64,000 bases of DNA from Speluncibacter jeojiensis (lineage in GTDB: Bacteria > Actinomycetota > Actinomycetes > Mycobacteriales > Mycobacteriaceae), in the NCBI RefSeq assembly GCF_029589495.1, contig NZ_JAAIVF010000001.1, positions 310,001 to 374,000 of the forward strand. The letters run 5' to 3'. Shown one piece after another: positions 1 through 8,544 of this stretch (within the stretch, counting starts at the first letter, position 1; each line of letters starts with the position of its first letter). The notes under the pieces were generated by a model. The model saw nothing but the letters and a program-made list of their open reading frames with translations. It had not been told where the DNA came from and ran no database searches. The position numbers and the translations under genes were made by a program.

Positions 1-939
1 GAAGCCGATGATCGAGCGCTCGACCACCGCGCCGGCCTCGACCTTGGCACCGTCGAACAGCACGGCACCGTCGAGCCGGGCGCCCGCGCCCACCTCGGCG
101 CCGCGACCGACCACGGTCCCGCCGATCAGCAGCGCGCCCGGAGCGACGCCCGCACCCTCGTGCACCAGCGACTCGCCGCGCTGACCGGGCAGCGCGGGTG
201 ACGGCGCGATCCCGCGCACCAGGTCCGCGGACCCCCGGACGAAGTCCTCCGGCGTGCCCATGTCCCGCCAGTACGCGGCATCCACGTGGCCGTAGACCCG
301 GGCGCCCGCGGTGAGCAGCGCCGGGAAGACCTCCCGCTCCACCGAGACGGCCCGGCCGGCCGGGATCTTCTCGATGATCTCGCGGCGGAAGACGTAGCAG
401 CCGGCATTGATCTGGTCGGTCGGCGGATCCTGCGTCTTCTCGAGAAAAGCGGTCACCCGGCCGTCCGCGTCGGTGGGCACGCAACCGAACGCCCGCGGGT
501 CGCCGACCCGCACCAGGTGCAGGGTGACATCGGCCGCGTTGTCGACGTGGGTCTGCAGCACCTGACCGAGGTCGGTCCCCCCGAGAACGTCCCCGTTGAA
601 GACCATGACGTTGTCGTGGCGCAGCTTCGGCAGCACGTTCCGGATGCCGCCGCCGGTGCCCAGCGGTTCGGTTTCGGTGACGTACTCCAGTTCCAGGCCG
701 AGCTTGGAACCGTCGCCGAAGTTCTCCTCGAAGACCTCGGCCTTGAACGAGGTGCCCAGCACCACGTGGGTCAGGCCGGCGTCCCGGATGCGGGAGAGCA
801 GGTGGGTCAGGAACGGCAGCCCGGCGGTCGGCAGCATCGGCTTCGGCGCGGACAGCGTCAGCGGCCGCAGGCGGGTGCCCTGCCCGCCGACCAGCACGAC
901 CGCGTCGGTCTCGCCGACGATCGAGCGAGGTTCGGTCAT
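1..939 (-). CDS. manB: Mannose-1-phosphate guanylyltransferase, C-terminus off the window
   Basis: Makes GDP-mannose from mannose-1-phosphate and GTP in the cytoplasm; GDP-mannose feeds mannolipid and lipomannan synthesis. The 313 visible codons start at ATG 939 and run off the left edge, so roughly 45 residues are missing compared with the ~360-residue mycobacterial protein. Residues 18-28 read GGQGTRLRPLT, the nucleotidyltransferase loop, followed by the Lys of APKPM; an NGD motif lies at 115-117. The last ~70 visible residues show the hexapeptide pattern of a left-handed beta-helix. The start overlaps the wbbL stop (ATGA), so it is the last visible gene of the operon. A sugar-nucleotide pyrophosphorylase of other specificity is the alternative; the gene order favours manB. 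Confidence 0.88.
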   Translation of the reverse strand, partial: MTEPRSIVGETDAVVLVGGQGTRLRPLTLSAPKPMLPTAGLPFLTHLLSRIRDAGLTHVVLGTSFKAEVFEENFGDGSKLGLELEYVTETEPLGTGGGIRNVLPKLRHDNVMVFNGDVLGGTDLGQVLQTHVDNAADVTLHLVRVGDPRAFGCVPTDADGRVTAFLEKTQDPPTDQINAGCYVFRREIIEKIPAGRAVSVEREVFPALLTAGARVYGHVDAAYWRDMGTPEDFVRGSADLVRGIAPSPALPGQRGESLVHEGAGVAPGALLIGGTVVGRGAEVGAGARLDGAVLFDGAKVEAGAVVERSIIGF

Positions 940-1835
940 CGCAGCGCCCCCTGCGGTTCGGTGTCGTCCTCCGCCGCGCGCTTGCGCGACGCCGCGGCCA
1001 CGGCGACCTTCGAGCGCAGTGCCAGACCGGCCCTCAGCGCCAGACGCAGCGGAGCCTGCCACCAGTGCGGGTGACGGTCGGCCTGGAACCGGTAGGCACT
1101 GCGGTGGTGCGCCGGGAGCATCAGTTCGGGGTGCCGTCCGGCCGCGTGCCCCTTCGCGTGGGTCACCTCGGCCGCCGGGACGTACACGTTCAGCCAGCCG
1201 GCCTTGCCGAGTCGGTCGCCCAGGTCGACGTCCTCCATGTACATGAAGTACCGCGAGTCGAAGCCGTTCACCGAGTCGAAGGCGTCGCGGCGCAGCAGCA
1301 GGCACGAACCCGACAGCCAGCCGGCGGGCCGCTCCGCGACCATCTCGGTGTCCTGCAGGTAGGCGCTCGTCCAGGGATTCGACGGCCAGACCGCACCCAG
1401 CAGCGCGTGCCCGGCACCCGAGGCCAGGCCGGGCACCTCGCGTGCCGACGGATAGACGGTGCCGTCGGGCTCACGGACCAGCGGCCCGAGCGCACCGGCG
1501 CGCGGCCAGCGGCCGGCGGCCTCGAGCAGCGCGTCGATCGAGCCGATCCCCCAGCGCACGTCCGGGTTGGCGACCAGCACGTACTCGATCGACGGGTCCA
1601 CCTCGGCGACCGCGCGGTTGATCGCGCCGCCGTAGCCGATGTTGTCGCCGGTGCGCAGCAGCCGCACGTTCGGGTATTCCTCGACCGCCGCCTCGGGAGC
1701 ACCATCCGTCGAGCCGTTGTCGGCCATGATGACCTGCGGATTCAGATCCGTCGCGTCCGCGAGCGTGTCGAGGAAATGGCGTAGGTGTTCACCCGGTGAA
1801 TACGTCACGGTCACCACCGCCAGCTGAGAAGTCAC
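936..1835 (-). CDS. wbbL: dTDP-rhamnosyltransferase WbbL, GT2 family
   Basis: Transfers rhamnose from dTDP-rhamnose to GlcNAc-diphosphoryl-decaprenol, completing the linker that joins arabinogalactan to peptidoglycan; acts at the cytoplasmic face of the membrane. The 299-residue protein is a GT-A glycosyltransferase: DNGSTDG at 39-45, NPDV at 90-93 and the acidic EDVDLGDR at 201-208 that supplies the metal site and catalytic base region. The start lies 10 bp after the rmlD stop and its stop overlaps the manB start by 4 bp. The enzyme is essential in mycobacteria. The order rmlD-wbbL-manB is the same as in M. tuberculosis, which supports the specific assignment over a generic GT2. Confidence 0.9.
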   Translation of the reverse strand: MTSQLAVVTVTYSPGEHLRHFLDTLADATDLNPQVIMADNGSTDGAPEAAVEEYPNVRLLRTGDNIGYGGAINRAVAEVDPSIEYVLVANPDVRWGIGSIDALLEAAGRWPRAGALGPLVREPDGTVYPSAREVPGLASGAGHALLGAVWPSNPWTSAYLQDTEMVAERPAGWLSGSCLLLRRDAFDSVNGFDSRYFMYMEDVDLGDRLGKAGWLNVYVPAAEVTHAKGHAAGRHPELMLPAHHRSAYRFQADRHPHWWQAPLRLALRAGLALRSKVAVAAASRKRAAEDDTEPQGALR

Positions 1836-1845
1836 GCCGGTCAGA

Positions 1846-2727
1846 CTAGCCGAGCTGGCACTGCTCCCCCGACAGTGCCGCGTGCAGCCCGGCCCGCCAG
1901 TCCCGCAGTGGGGTCAGGCCCGCGTGAGACCACGCCCGCCCGGACAGCACCGAGTATGCAGGCCGCGGCGCCGGCCGCGGGAATTCGTCGGTGGTGCACG
2001 GCTGCACCCGCTCCGGGTCGGCGCCGAGTTCGGCGAACACGGCCCGCGCCAACTCGAACCAGGTGGTCTCGCCCGCGTTGGTGGCGTGCAGGACCGGTGC
2101 GGTGGCCGGGCCTGTGACACTGCCTGCGCTGACGCGACGGGCCAGCTCGAGCAGCCCGTCCGCGAGGTCGGCCGCGTAGGTCGGCGAGCCCCGCTGGTCG
2201 TCGACGACCCGGAGGGTGTCGCGCTCGGCCTCCAGCCGCCGCATGGTCGCCACGAAGTCGGCTTCGGAGCCGGTGTACACCCAGGCGGTGCGCACGACGG
2301 TGGCCGTCGGGTCGGCGGCGCGCACGGCGCGTTCACCGGCGAGCTTGGTCCGGCCGTAGGCGGTGCGCGGGCCCGGCTCGTCGCCGGTCTCGTACGGCGC
2401 CGCCGCGTCACCGGCGAAGACGTAGTCCGTCGACAGGTGGATCAGCCGGGTACCCGTGCGCGCGCAGGTGCGGGCCAGGTTGCCCGGGCCGGCCGCGTTG
2501 ACCGCGTAGGCAGCCTCCTCGTCCGATTCGGCCGCATCGACGGCGGTGTAGGCGGCGCAGTTGATCAGCACCGCGGCGCCGTGGTCGACGACCGCACGGT
2601 CGACCGCGGCCGCGTCGGTGATGTCGAGATCCGCAGAGGTCAGCCCGACCACGTCCACGCCGTCGCCGGCCCGCGCCGGCAGCTGGCGGCCGACCTGCCC
2701 GGCCGCGCCGGTGACCAGCACCTTCAC
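1846..2727 (-). CDS. rmlD: dTDP-4-dehydrorhamnose reductase
   Basis: Last step of dTDP-L-rhamnose synthesis: NADPH-dependent reduction of dTDP-4-keto-rhamnose. The 293-residue protein is an extended short-chain dehydrogenase, with the Rossmann motif GAAGQVG at 7-13, an STDYVF strand near 99-104 and the catalytic pair Y124/K128 (YGRTK). GTG 2727 was chosen as start because it places the Rossmann strand at the N-terminus and overlaps the rmlB stop by 4 bp (GTGA), a translational-coupling arrangement. A longer open frame continues upstream in the same phase but is a shadow of rmlB. The product is used directly by the adjacent wbbL. rmlA and rmlC are not in the window. Confidence 0.92.
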   Translation of the reverse strand: MKVLVTGAAGQVGRQLPARAGDGVDVVGLTSADLDITDAAAVDRAVVDHGAAVLINCAAYTAVDAAESDEEAAYAVNAAGPGNLARTCARTGTRLIHLSTDYVFAGDAAAPYETGDEPGPRTAYGRTKLAGERAVRAADPTATVVRTAWVYTGSEADFVATMRRLEAERDTLRVVDDQRGSPTYAADLADGLLELARRVSAGSVTGPATAPVLHATNAGETTWFELARAVFAELGADPERVQPCTTDEFPRPAPRPAYSVLSGRAWSHAGLTPLRDWRAGLHAALSGEQCQLG

Positions 2728-3722
2728 TGCGCCACCCGCGCCTTGAGCGGCTCCCACCAGTGGCGGTTGTCGCGGTACCACTGCACGGTCGCGGCCAGCC
2801 CCTCGGCGAAGTCGACCTGCGGCGCATAGCCGAGCTCGTCGGCGATCTTGGTGATGTCCACCGAGTAGCGCAGGTCGTGGCCGAGCCGGTCGGCCACCGG
2901 GACCACCACGGACTCGTCGGCGCCGAGGATCTCCAGCAGCCGGTCGACCAGCTGCCGGTTGCTCAGTTCCGTGCCGCCGCCGATGTTGTAGATCTCGCCG
3001 GCGCGGCCGCGGGTGAGCACCAGCGCGATGCCGCGGCAGTGATCGTCGACGTGCAACCAGTCCCGCACGTTGCGCCCGTCGCCGTAGAGCGGGATGGTCC
3101 CGCCGTCGAGCAAGTTCGTCACGAACCGCGGGATCGCCTTCTCCGGGAACTGGTGCGGTCCGTAGTTGTTCGAGCACCGGGTGATGCACACCGGCAGGCC
3201 GTGCGTACGGAAGAAGGAGCGCGCGACCAGGTCCGAGGACGCCTTCGACGCCGAGTAGGGCGAGTTCGGCTCGAGGATGTGGTCCTCGCGCCACGAGCCC
3301 TGCGCGATGGTGCCGTACACCTCGTCGGTGGAGATGTGCACGAACTTGGCGACCCCCGCCTCCAGCGCCGCCTGCAGCAGAGTCGTGGTGCCGCCGACGT
3401 TGGTGGAGACGAACTCCTCGGCCGCACTCAGCGAGCGGTCCACGTGGGACTCGGCCGCGAAGTGGACGATCGCGTCGACCTCGGGGGCCCCGGCGACCCC
3501 GACCAGCTCCCGCACCAGCCGTCCGTCCCGGATGTCGCCCTCGACGAAGGTCAGCCGCGGGTCCCCGGCCACCGACGTGAGGTTCGTCTCGGTGCCGGCG
3601 TAGGTGAGGGCGTCGAGCACCAGCAGCGAGCTCGGTTCCACGTCCGGCAGCCGGCCCTGCAACGCGTTGCGCACGAACGCCGAACCGATGAACCCGGCCC
3701 CGCCGGTCACCAACAGCCTCAC
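2724..3722 (-). CDS. rmlB: dTDP-glucose 4,6-dehydratase
   Basis: Converts dTDP-glucose to dTDP-4-keto-6-deoxyglucose, using tightly bound NAD, the second step of dTDP-rhamnose synthesis. The 332-residue length matches the family. Motifs: GGAGFIG at 7-13 (NAD binding), STDEVYG at 131-137 (active-site Ser/Thr-Asp-Glu) and the Y156-x3-K160 pair in YSASK. It is the first gene of the rmlB-rmlD-wbbL-manB operon and is divergent from the LCP ligase across 126 bp. In M. tuberculosis rmlB sits apart with rmlC, so having it at the head of the rmlD-wbbL-manB cluster differs from that layout. Confidence 0.93.
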   Translation of the reverse strand: MRLLVTGGAGFIGSAFVRNALQGRLPDVEPSSLLVLDALTYAGTETNLTSVAGDPRLTFVEGDIRDGRLVRELVGVAGAPEVDAIVHFAAESHVDRSLSAAEEFVSTNVGGTTTLLQAALEAGVAKFVHISTDEVYGTIAQGSWREDHILEPNSPYSASKASSDLVARSFFRTHGLPVCITRCSNNYGPHQFPEKAIPRFVTNLLDGGTIPLYGDGRNVRDWLHVDDHCRGIALVLTRGRAGEIYNIGGGTELSNRQLVDRLLEILGADESVVVPVADRLGHDLRYSVDITKIADELGYAPQVDFAEGLAATVQWYRDNRHWWEPLKARVAQ

Positions 3723-3848
3723 CGTTTCTCCTCACCGATCACATTGCGATGGGCGTCAGTCTGGCACGCCCGGCCCGTCGGTTCCGCGGCAGCGGCCCGA
3801 TCCGCCGTTAGCCTGGGCGGGTCACAGGTCGCAGGCGGAGGGACAGGG
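3723..3848. promoter_or_regulatory. Divergent promoter region between rmlB and the LCP ligase
   Basis: This 126-bp gap serves both directions. For the plus-strand LCP gene a TAGCCT hexamer at 3809-3814 is a plausible -10 element, followed by a short leader and a Shine-Dalgarno GGAGGGA at 3837-3843, five bases before GTG 3849. For rmlB the start ATG 3722 is preceded on the minus strand by GAGGAGAAAC, a good ribosome-binding site. No clear operator palindrome was found. Confidence 0.45.
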
Positions 3849-5402
3849 GTGGGAGACGCAGGGGCGAGCGGGAACGGGACCCCGGTGGGAGCCGAGCAGA
3901 CCCGCGTCACGGCGCGGGACCGGCAGCGGCCGGGCCGGACCGCCAAGATCACCCTCGCCGTGTTGTCGGTCGTCGTGCTCGTGATCACCGGCTACGCCTG
4001 GCGCTCACTGGACACTCTCAAGTCGCACCTGACCACCGTGGGCGGGCTCGGGCTCGGCGGCCACGACGACGGCGCCACCGACATTCTGATGGTCGGTGTG
4101 GACAGCCGCACCGACGCGCAGGGCAATCCGCTGCCGCAGAGCGAACTGGACATGCTCCGCGCGGGCGACGCGACCGCCACCAACACCGACACCATCGTGT
4201 TGATCCGGGTGCCGAACGACGGCAGTTCCGCGACCGCGATCTCCATTCCGCGGGACTCGTGGGTCAAGGTGCCCGGCATCGGGATGTCGAAGATCAACGC
4301 GGCCTTCGGCGCCACCAAGGAGGCGACCCGCCGGAAACTGGTCGAGCAGGGCGACAAGAACCCGGCGGACGTCGAGAAGAAGAGCACCCAGGCCGGCCGC
4401 GAGGCCCTGATCCAATCCGTCTCGGGACTGACCGGCATCACCGTGGACCACTACGCAGAGGTGGGCCTACTCGGGTTCGTGCTGCTCACCGACGCCGTCG
4501 GAGGCGTCGACGTGTGCCTGAAGAACCCGGTCGACGAGCCGATGTCCGGGGCACACTTCCCCGCCGGCGAACAGACGCTGTCCGGGCCGAACGCGCTCAG
4601 CTTCGTCCGCCAGCGGCACGACCTGCCCCGCGGCGACCTCGACCGGATCGTGCGGCAGCAGGCGTACATGGCCTCGCTGGCGCACAAGGTGCTCTCGGCG
4701 GGCACGCTGGCCAATCCCGGCAAGGTGGACCAGCTCACCAAGGCGGTGCAGCGGTCGATCGTGCTGGACTCGGACTGGGACGTGATCAAGTTCGCGCAGC
4801 AGTTGCAGAACCTGGCAGGCGGTCACGTGCGCTTCATGACGATCCCGGTGATCAACCCCGACGCCACCAGCCCGGACGGAGAATCGATCGTGAAGGTCGA
4901 CCCCGTACGGGTGCACGCGTTCGTGGACGAGCTGGTCGGCCGCTCCGACCATTCGCCGTCCGGTGCGGCGACCGCCACCCCGGCCCCGAAGGTCGACCCG
5001 GCGACGGTGACCGTCGACGTCGCCAACGACAGCACGGTCTCCGGTCTCGCCTCGGAGGTGTCGGCGGCGCTGACCTCGATGGGGTACCGCGAGGGCGACG
5101 TCGGCAACTTCTCCGGCACGTCGGTCGACTCCAGCCAGGTGCGCGCCCGGGGCGCCGACGACCACGGCGCGGCGGCGGTGGCCGCGGCGCTCGGCGGGCT
5201 GACCGTGCAGGCGGATCCGACCCTGCCCGCGGGGGCCGTGCAGGTCGTGCTCGCCGACGACTATTCCGGACCCGGGTCCGCGGGCGCGACGGGCGCGGGT
5301 GCATCCTCGGACCAGCAGGACCCGACCGGCACCGGGTCGGCCACCCCGACCCCCGACCGTGCGATCACCGCGGGCGGCTCCGGTCCCGCGTGCGTGAACT
5401 AG
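3849..5402 (+). CDS. LytR-CpsA-Psr (LCP) cell-wall glycopolymer ligase
   Basis: LCP proteins transfer lipid-linked glycopolymers to peptidoglycan on the outside of the membrane; in mycolic-acid bacteria the polymer is arabinogalactan. The 517-residue protein has a short cytoplasmic tail, one membrane helix at about 33-52, an LCP domain starting near 78 with conserved DSR (85-87) and SIPRDS (132-137), and a LytR_C domain at about 377-470. A Ser/Thr/Pro-rich tail ends the protein. GTG 3849 is preferred over upstream in-frame codons because of GGAGGGA five bases before it and because earlier codons run into rmlB. Its place beside linker-synthesis genes matches Lcp1 (Rv3267) of M. tuberculosis. 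Confidence 0.88.
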   Translation: MGDAGASGNGTPVGAEQTRVTARDRQRPGRTAKITLAVLSVVVLVITGYAWRSLDTLKSHLTTVGGLGLGGHDDGATDILMVGVDSRTDAQGNPLPQSELDMLRAGDATATNTDTIVLIRVPNDGSSATAISIPRDSWVKVPGIGMSKINAAFGATKEATRRKLVEQGDKNPADVEKKSTQAGREALIQSVSGLTGITVDHYAEVGLLGFVLLTDAVGGVDVCLKNPVDEPMSGAHFPAGEQTLSGPNALSFVRQRHDLPRGDLDRIVRQQAYMASLAHKVLSAGTLANPGKVDQLTKAVQRSIVLDSDWDVIKFAQQLQNLAGGHVRFMTIPVINPDATSPDGESIVKVDPVRVHAFVDELVGRSDHSPSGAATATPAPKVDPATVTVDVANDSTVSGLASEVSAALTSMGYREGDVGNFSGTSVDSSQVRARGADDHGAAAVAAALGGLTVQADPTLPAGAVQVVLADDYSGPGSAGATGAGASSDQQDPTGTGSATPTPDRAITAGGSGPACVN

Positions 5403-5422
5403 CAGACGACCAGAGGGAACAC

Positions 5423-6136
5423 ATGCACCCCACCCTGACCGACGCGTTGACCGCCCCCGCGATGGCCACAGACCCGGCCGCACCGCTGGTCACCTACTAC
5501 GACGATGCCACCGGCGAGCGGATCGAACTGTCCGCGATCACGCTGATGAACTGGGCCGCCAAGACGGCCAACCTGGTGCGCGACGAGTTCGGCCTAGAGC
5601 CGGGTGCGCGGGTCGCGGTGCTGCTGCCCGCACACTGGCAGACCGCCGCGGTGCTGCTGGGCCTGTGGTGGGCCGGAGCCGAAGTGACGCCGGCCCCCGA
5701 TCCCGGCGCCGAACTGGCGCTGACGACCATGGAGCGCTTCGACGACGTAGCCGACCTGGACGAGGTCGCGGTGCTCTCGCTCGACGCGTTCGGCCGGCCG
5801 GTACCGGACCTGCCCGCCGGGGTGACCGACTACGCCACCTCGGTTCGCGTGCACGGCGACCAGTACCGCCCCATGCCCGCCTCCCCGACTGCGCCGGCCC
5901 TCGACGGGCGCTGTGTCGAGCAGGTCCTCGCCGCGGCGCGCGAATCCGCGGCGAGGCAGCAGCTGGTCGCCGGGGACCGGGTGCTGTCCACCGCGGACTG
6001 GCACGACGTCGACGCGCTCGTCGACGGGCTGCTGGCGCCGCTCGCGGCCGGTGCCTCGCTGGTGCTGGTCACGAACCCCGACCTCGGCGCGCTCGAGCGG
6101 AGGGCCGAGATGGAGAAGGTCACCAAGCGCCGGTAG
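5423..6136 (+). CDS. TIGR03089-type conserved protein, ANL-adenylation-like fragment
   Basis: A 237-residue protein found next to this LCP gene in many actinobacteria. The N-terminal part resembles the start of ANL (AMP-binding) enzymes: an 'adenylate-forming' opening with GARVAVLLPAHWQTAAVLLGLW at roughly 55-75 (quoted in pieces: GARVAVLLP, then AAVLLGLWWAGAEV), typical of the first subdomain. It stops long before the ATP-binding P-loop (STG-TGxPK) and the catalytic C-terminal domain, so it is unlikely to adenylate anything. Function unknown. ATG 5423 follows AGAGGGAAC at a suitable distance and starts 20 bp after the LCP stop, so the two are probably one transcript. Overall GC and codon use match the neighbours. 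Confidence 0.75.
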   Translation: MHPTLTDALTAPAMATDPAAPLVTYYDDATGERIELSAITLMNWAAKTANLVRDEFGLEPGARVAVLLPAHWQTAAVLLGLWWAGAEVTPAPDPGAELALTTMERFDDVADLDEVAVLSLDAFGRPVPDLPAGVTDYATSVRVHGDQYRPMPASPTAPALDGRCVEQVLAAARESAARQQLVAGDRVLSTADWHDVDALVDGLLAPLAAGASLVLVTNPDLGALERRAEMEKVTKRR

Positions 6137-6139
6137 ACG

Positions 6140-6301
6140 TCAGAGGCTTCCCGTGCCACCGCCGCCGAGCAGGCCACCGAGGCCCGTCCCACCGCCTGTT
6201 TGCGGCGAAGTCTGCCCGCCACCGGTACCGGGCGTCAGCAGATCAGAGATCAGCTGCACGATGTCCATCAGCACCTTGCTGTTCATTCCCGACGATCCCA
6301 T
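6140..6301 (-). CDS. Small Gly-rich protein, unknown
   Basis: A 53-residue ORF. The N-terminal third is hydrophobic and probably helical (KVLMDIVQLISDLL); the rest is Gly/Thr/Ser-rich with GGGTGLGGLLGGGGTG near the end. ATG 6301 was chosen because GAGGAG lies directly upstream on the minus strand at the usual distance; an ATG at 6286 and a GTG at 6331 are alternatives. It converges on the TIGR03089 gene with 3 bp between stops. No family was recognised. It might be a short secreted or membrane-associated peptide; the strong ribosome-binding site is the main reason to list it. Confidence 0.5.
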   Translation of the reverse strand: MGSSGMNSKVLMDIVQLISDLLTPGTGGGQTSPQTGGGTGLGGLLGGGGTGSL

Positions 6302-6459
6302 GACTCCTCGATTCCGTCCGGCGGCCGCCACACCCGACGTGCGCTGTGTTCCGCCTCACATTTCCAGTTTCGGCCAAGGCACGGAAGATCGTTACAGGCC
6401 GACGACCGCCGGGACCGACTGCACAGCAACTCCACAGACATCGGCGGGGCAAACACAGA

Positions 6460-6502
6460 CGCCGGCGGGCCGGCGAGCACGATGCTCGCCGGCCCGCCGG
6501 TG
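6460..6502 (-). terminator. Long hairpin after fadE25
   Basis: A perfect 17-bp inverted repeat (6463-6479 and 6483-6499) around a 3-base loop, extendable by three further pairs if a G-U is allowed. It lies about 35 bp beyond the fadE25 stop and is very GC-rich, without a clear U-tract, which is common for actinobacterial terminators. It could also act as a 3' stabiliser. Confidence 0.7.
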
Positions 6503-6534
6503 TCGTCTCGGGGATCGCCGCGTGACGCGTCAGC

Positions 6535-7695
<1,161 letters not shown>

Positions 7696-7728
7696 CGGGC
7701 GTGCTCCTTGGAGGTGGGGGCGAGACCG

Positions 7729-7741
7729 GGCACTCAGTGCC
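7729..7741. promoter_or_regulatory. Operator-like palindrome, proximal copy
   Basis: GGCACTCAGTGCC, a 13-bp palindrome with a single central base, 34 bp upstream of the fadE25 start. It is the exact reverse complement of the second copy at 7793-7805. Size and symmetry fit a TetR-type operator; the nearest candidate regulator is the TetR protein encoded at 7833-8510. Confidence 0.6.
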
Positions 7742-7792
7742 AGCAAATATCGATCGACTTCGAGTATAGCCGAGCATCCTCCCGACATGCCC

Positions 7793-7805
7793 GGCACTGA
7801 GTGCC
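7793..7805. promoter_or_regulatory. Operator-like palindrome, distal copy
   Basis: GGCACTGAGTGCC, the second copy of the palindrome, centred 64 bp from the first and 28 bp after the tetR stop. Both copies sit between tetR and fadE25, bracketing the region where the fadE25 promoter must lie. Confidence 0.6.
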
Positions 7806-7832
7806 AACGCGAGCGCGGGTGGTTCGGCGGTG

Positions 7833-8510
7833 TCAGTCGTCCGGCAGCGCGCGGCGGACGGCCTCTGCCACCCGCGCCGCCACCTCTTCTGGCGCGGTCT
7901 GCCGCGGGAACACCGCGACGACGACCTCACCCGCCTCGGCACGCGCGGCCTGACGCCGACGGTCGACGAGGACGTCCAGCGCCTGGCGAAGCTCCCCCGA
8001 GGTGATCTCGGCGCCATCGCGCAGCATCCGCCGCAGCAGGTAGTTGTGCGTGGCGGTCACCGAGGACGCGAACTGCACGACCTCGAGGTCCGGGACCTGC
8101 GGCACCGCGCGCCGCAGGTAGGCCACGAACAGGCGCTCGTATCGGAAGGTGGTGACGATCTCGCGGTCGCGCAGGGCCGGCACCTCGTGCACCACCGTGT
8201 ACCGCCGCCGAGCGATGTCCTGCCAGCCGGCGAACCGCTCGAACACCAGCATGGCCGCCCCGCACACCGCCACCCACGGATCGTCGTGGCCGCGGTCGAG
8301 ATACTCGCGGGCCTGTTCGAGCAGCAGTTCGTGGTCGGCGAAGACCACGTCCTCCTTGCTGCGGAACTGACGGAAGAACGTGCGCCGGGAGATCCCGGCC
8401 GCCTCGGCGATCTCGTCGACCGCGGTCGCCTCGTACCCGTTCTCGGCGAACAGCCGCAACGCGTCGTCGACGACGGCAAGCCGGAACCGGGTCGGGTCGT
8501 CGCTGGTCAT
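7833..8510 (-). CDS. TetR-family transcriptional regulator
   Basis: A 225-residue DNA-binding protein. The N-terminal helix-turn-helix is clear at about 29-49 (TAVDEIAEAAGISRRTFFRQF in outline, with the turn at AAGIS); the rest is an all-helical ligand-binding domain with no recognisable specificity. It lies upstream of fadE25 on the same strand with two operator-like palindromes between them, so it probably controls acyl-CoA dehydrogenase expression in response to an acyl-CoA or related ligand (inference). The start at ATG 8510 has no Shine-Dalgarno; a TACCGT hexamer six bases upstream on the minus strand suggests a leaderless transcript. Confidence 0.85.
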   Translation of the reverse strand: MTSDDPTRFRLAVVDDALRLFAENGYEATAVDEIAEAAGISRRTFFRQFRSKEDVVFADHELLLEQAREYLDRGHDDPWVAVCGAAMLVFERFAGWQDIARRRYTVVHEVPALRDREIVTTFRYERLFVAYLRRAVPQVPDLEVVQFASSVTATHNYLLRRMLRDGAEITSGELRQALDVLVDRRRQAARAEAGEVVVAVFPRQTAPEEVAARVAEAVRRALPDD

Positions 8511-8544
8511 GGATCAACGGTAGCGGTCGTGCAGAGCCCGAAAG

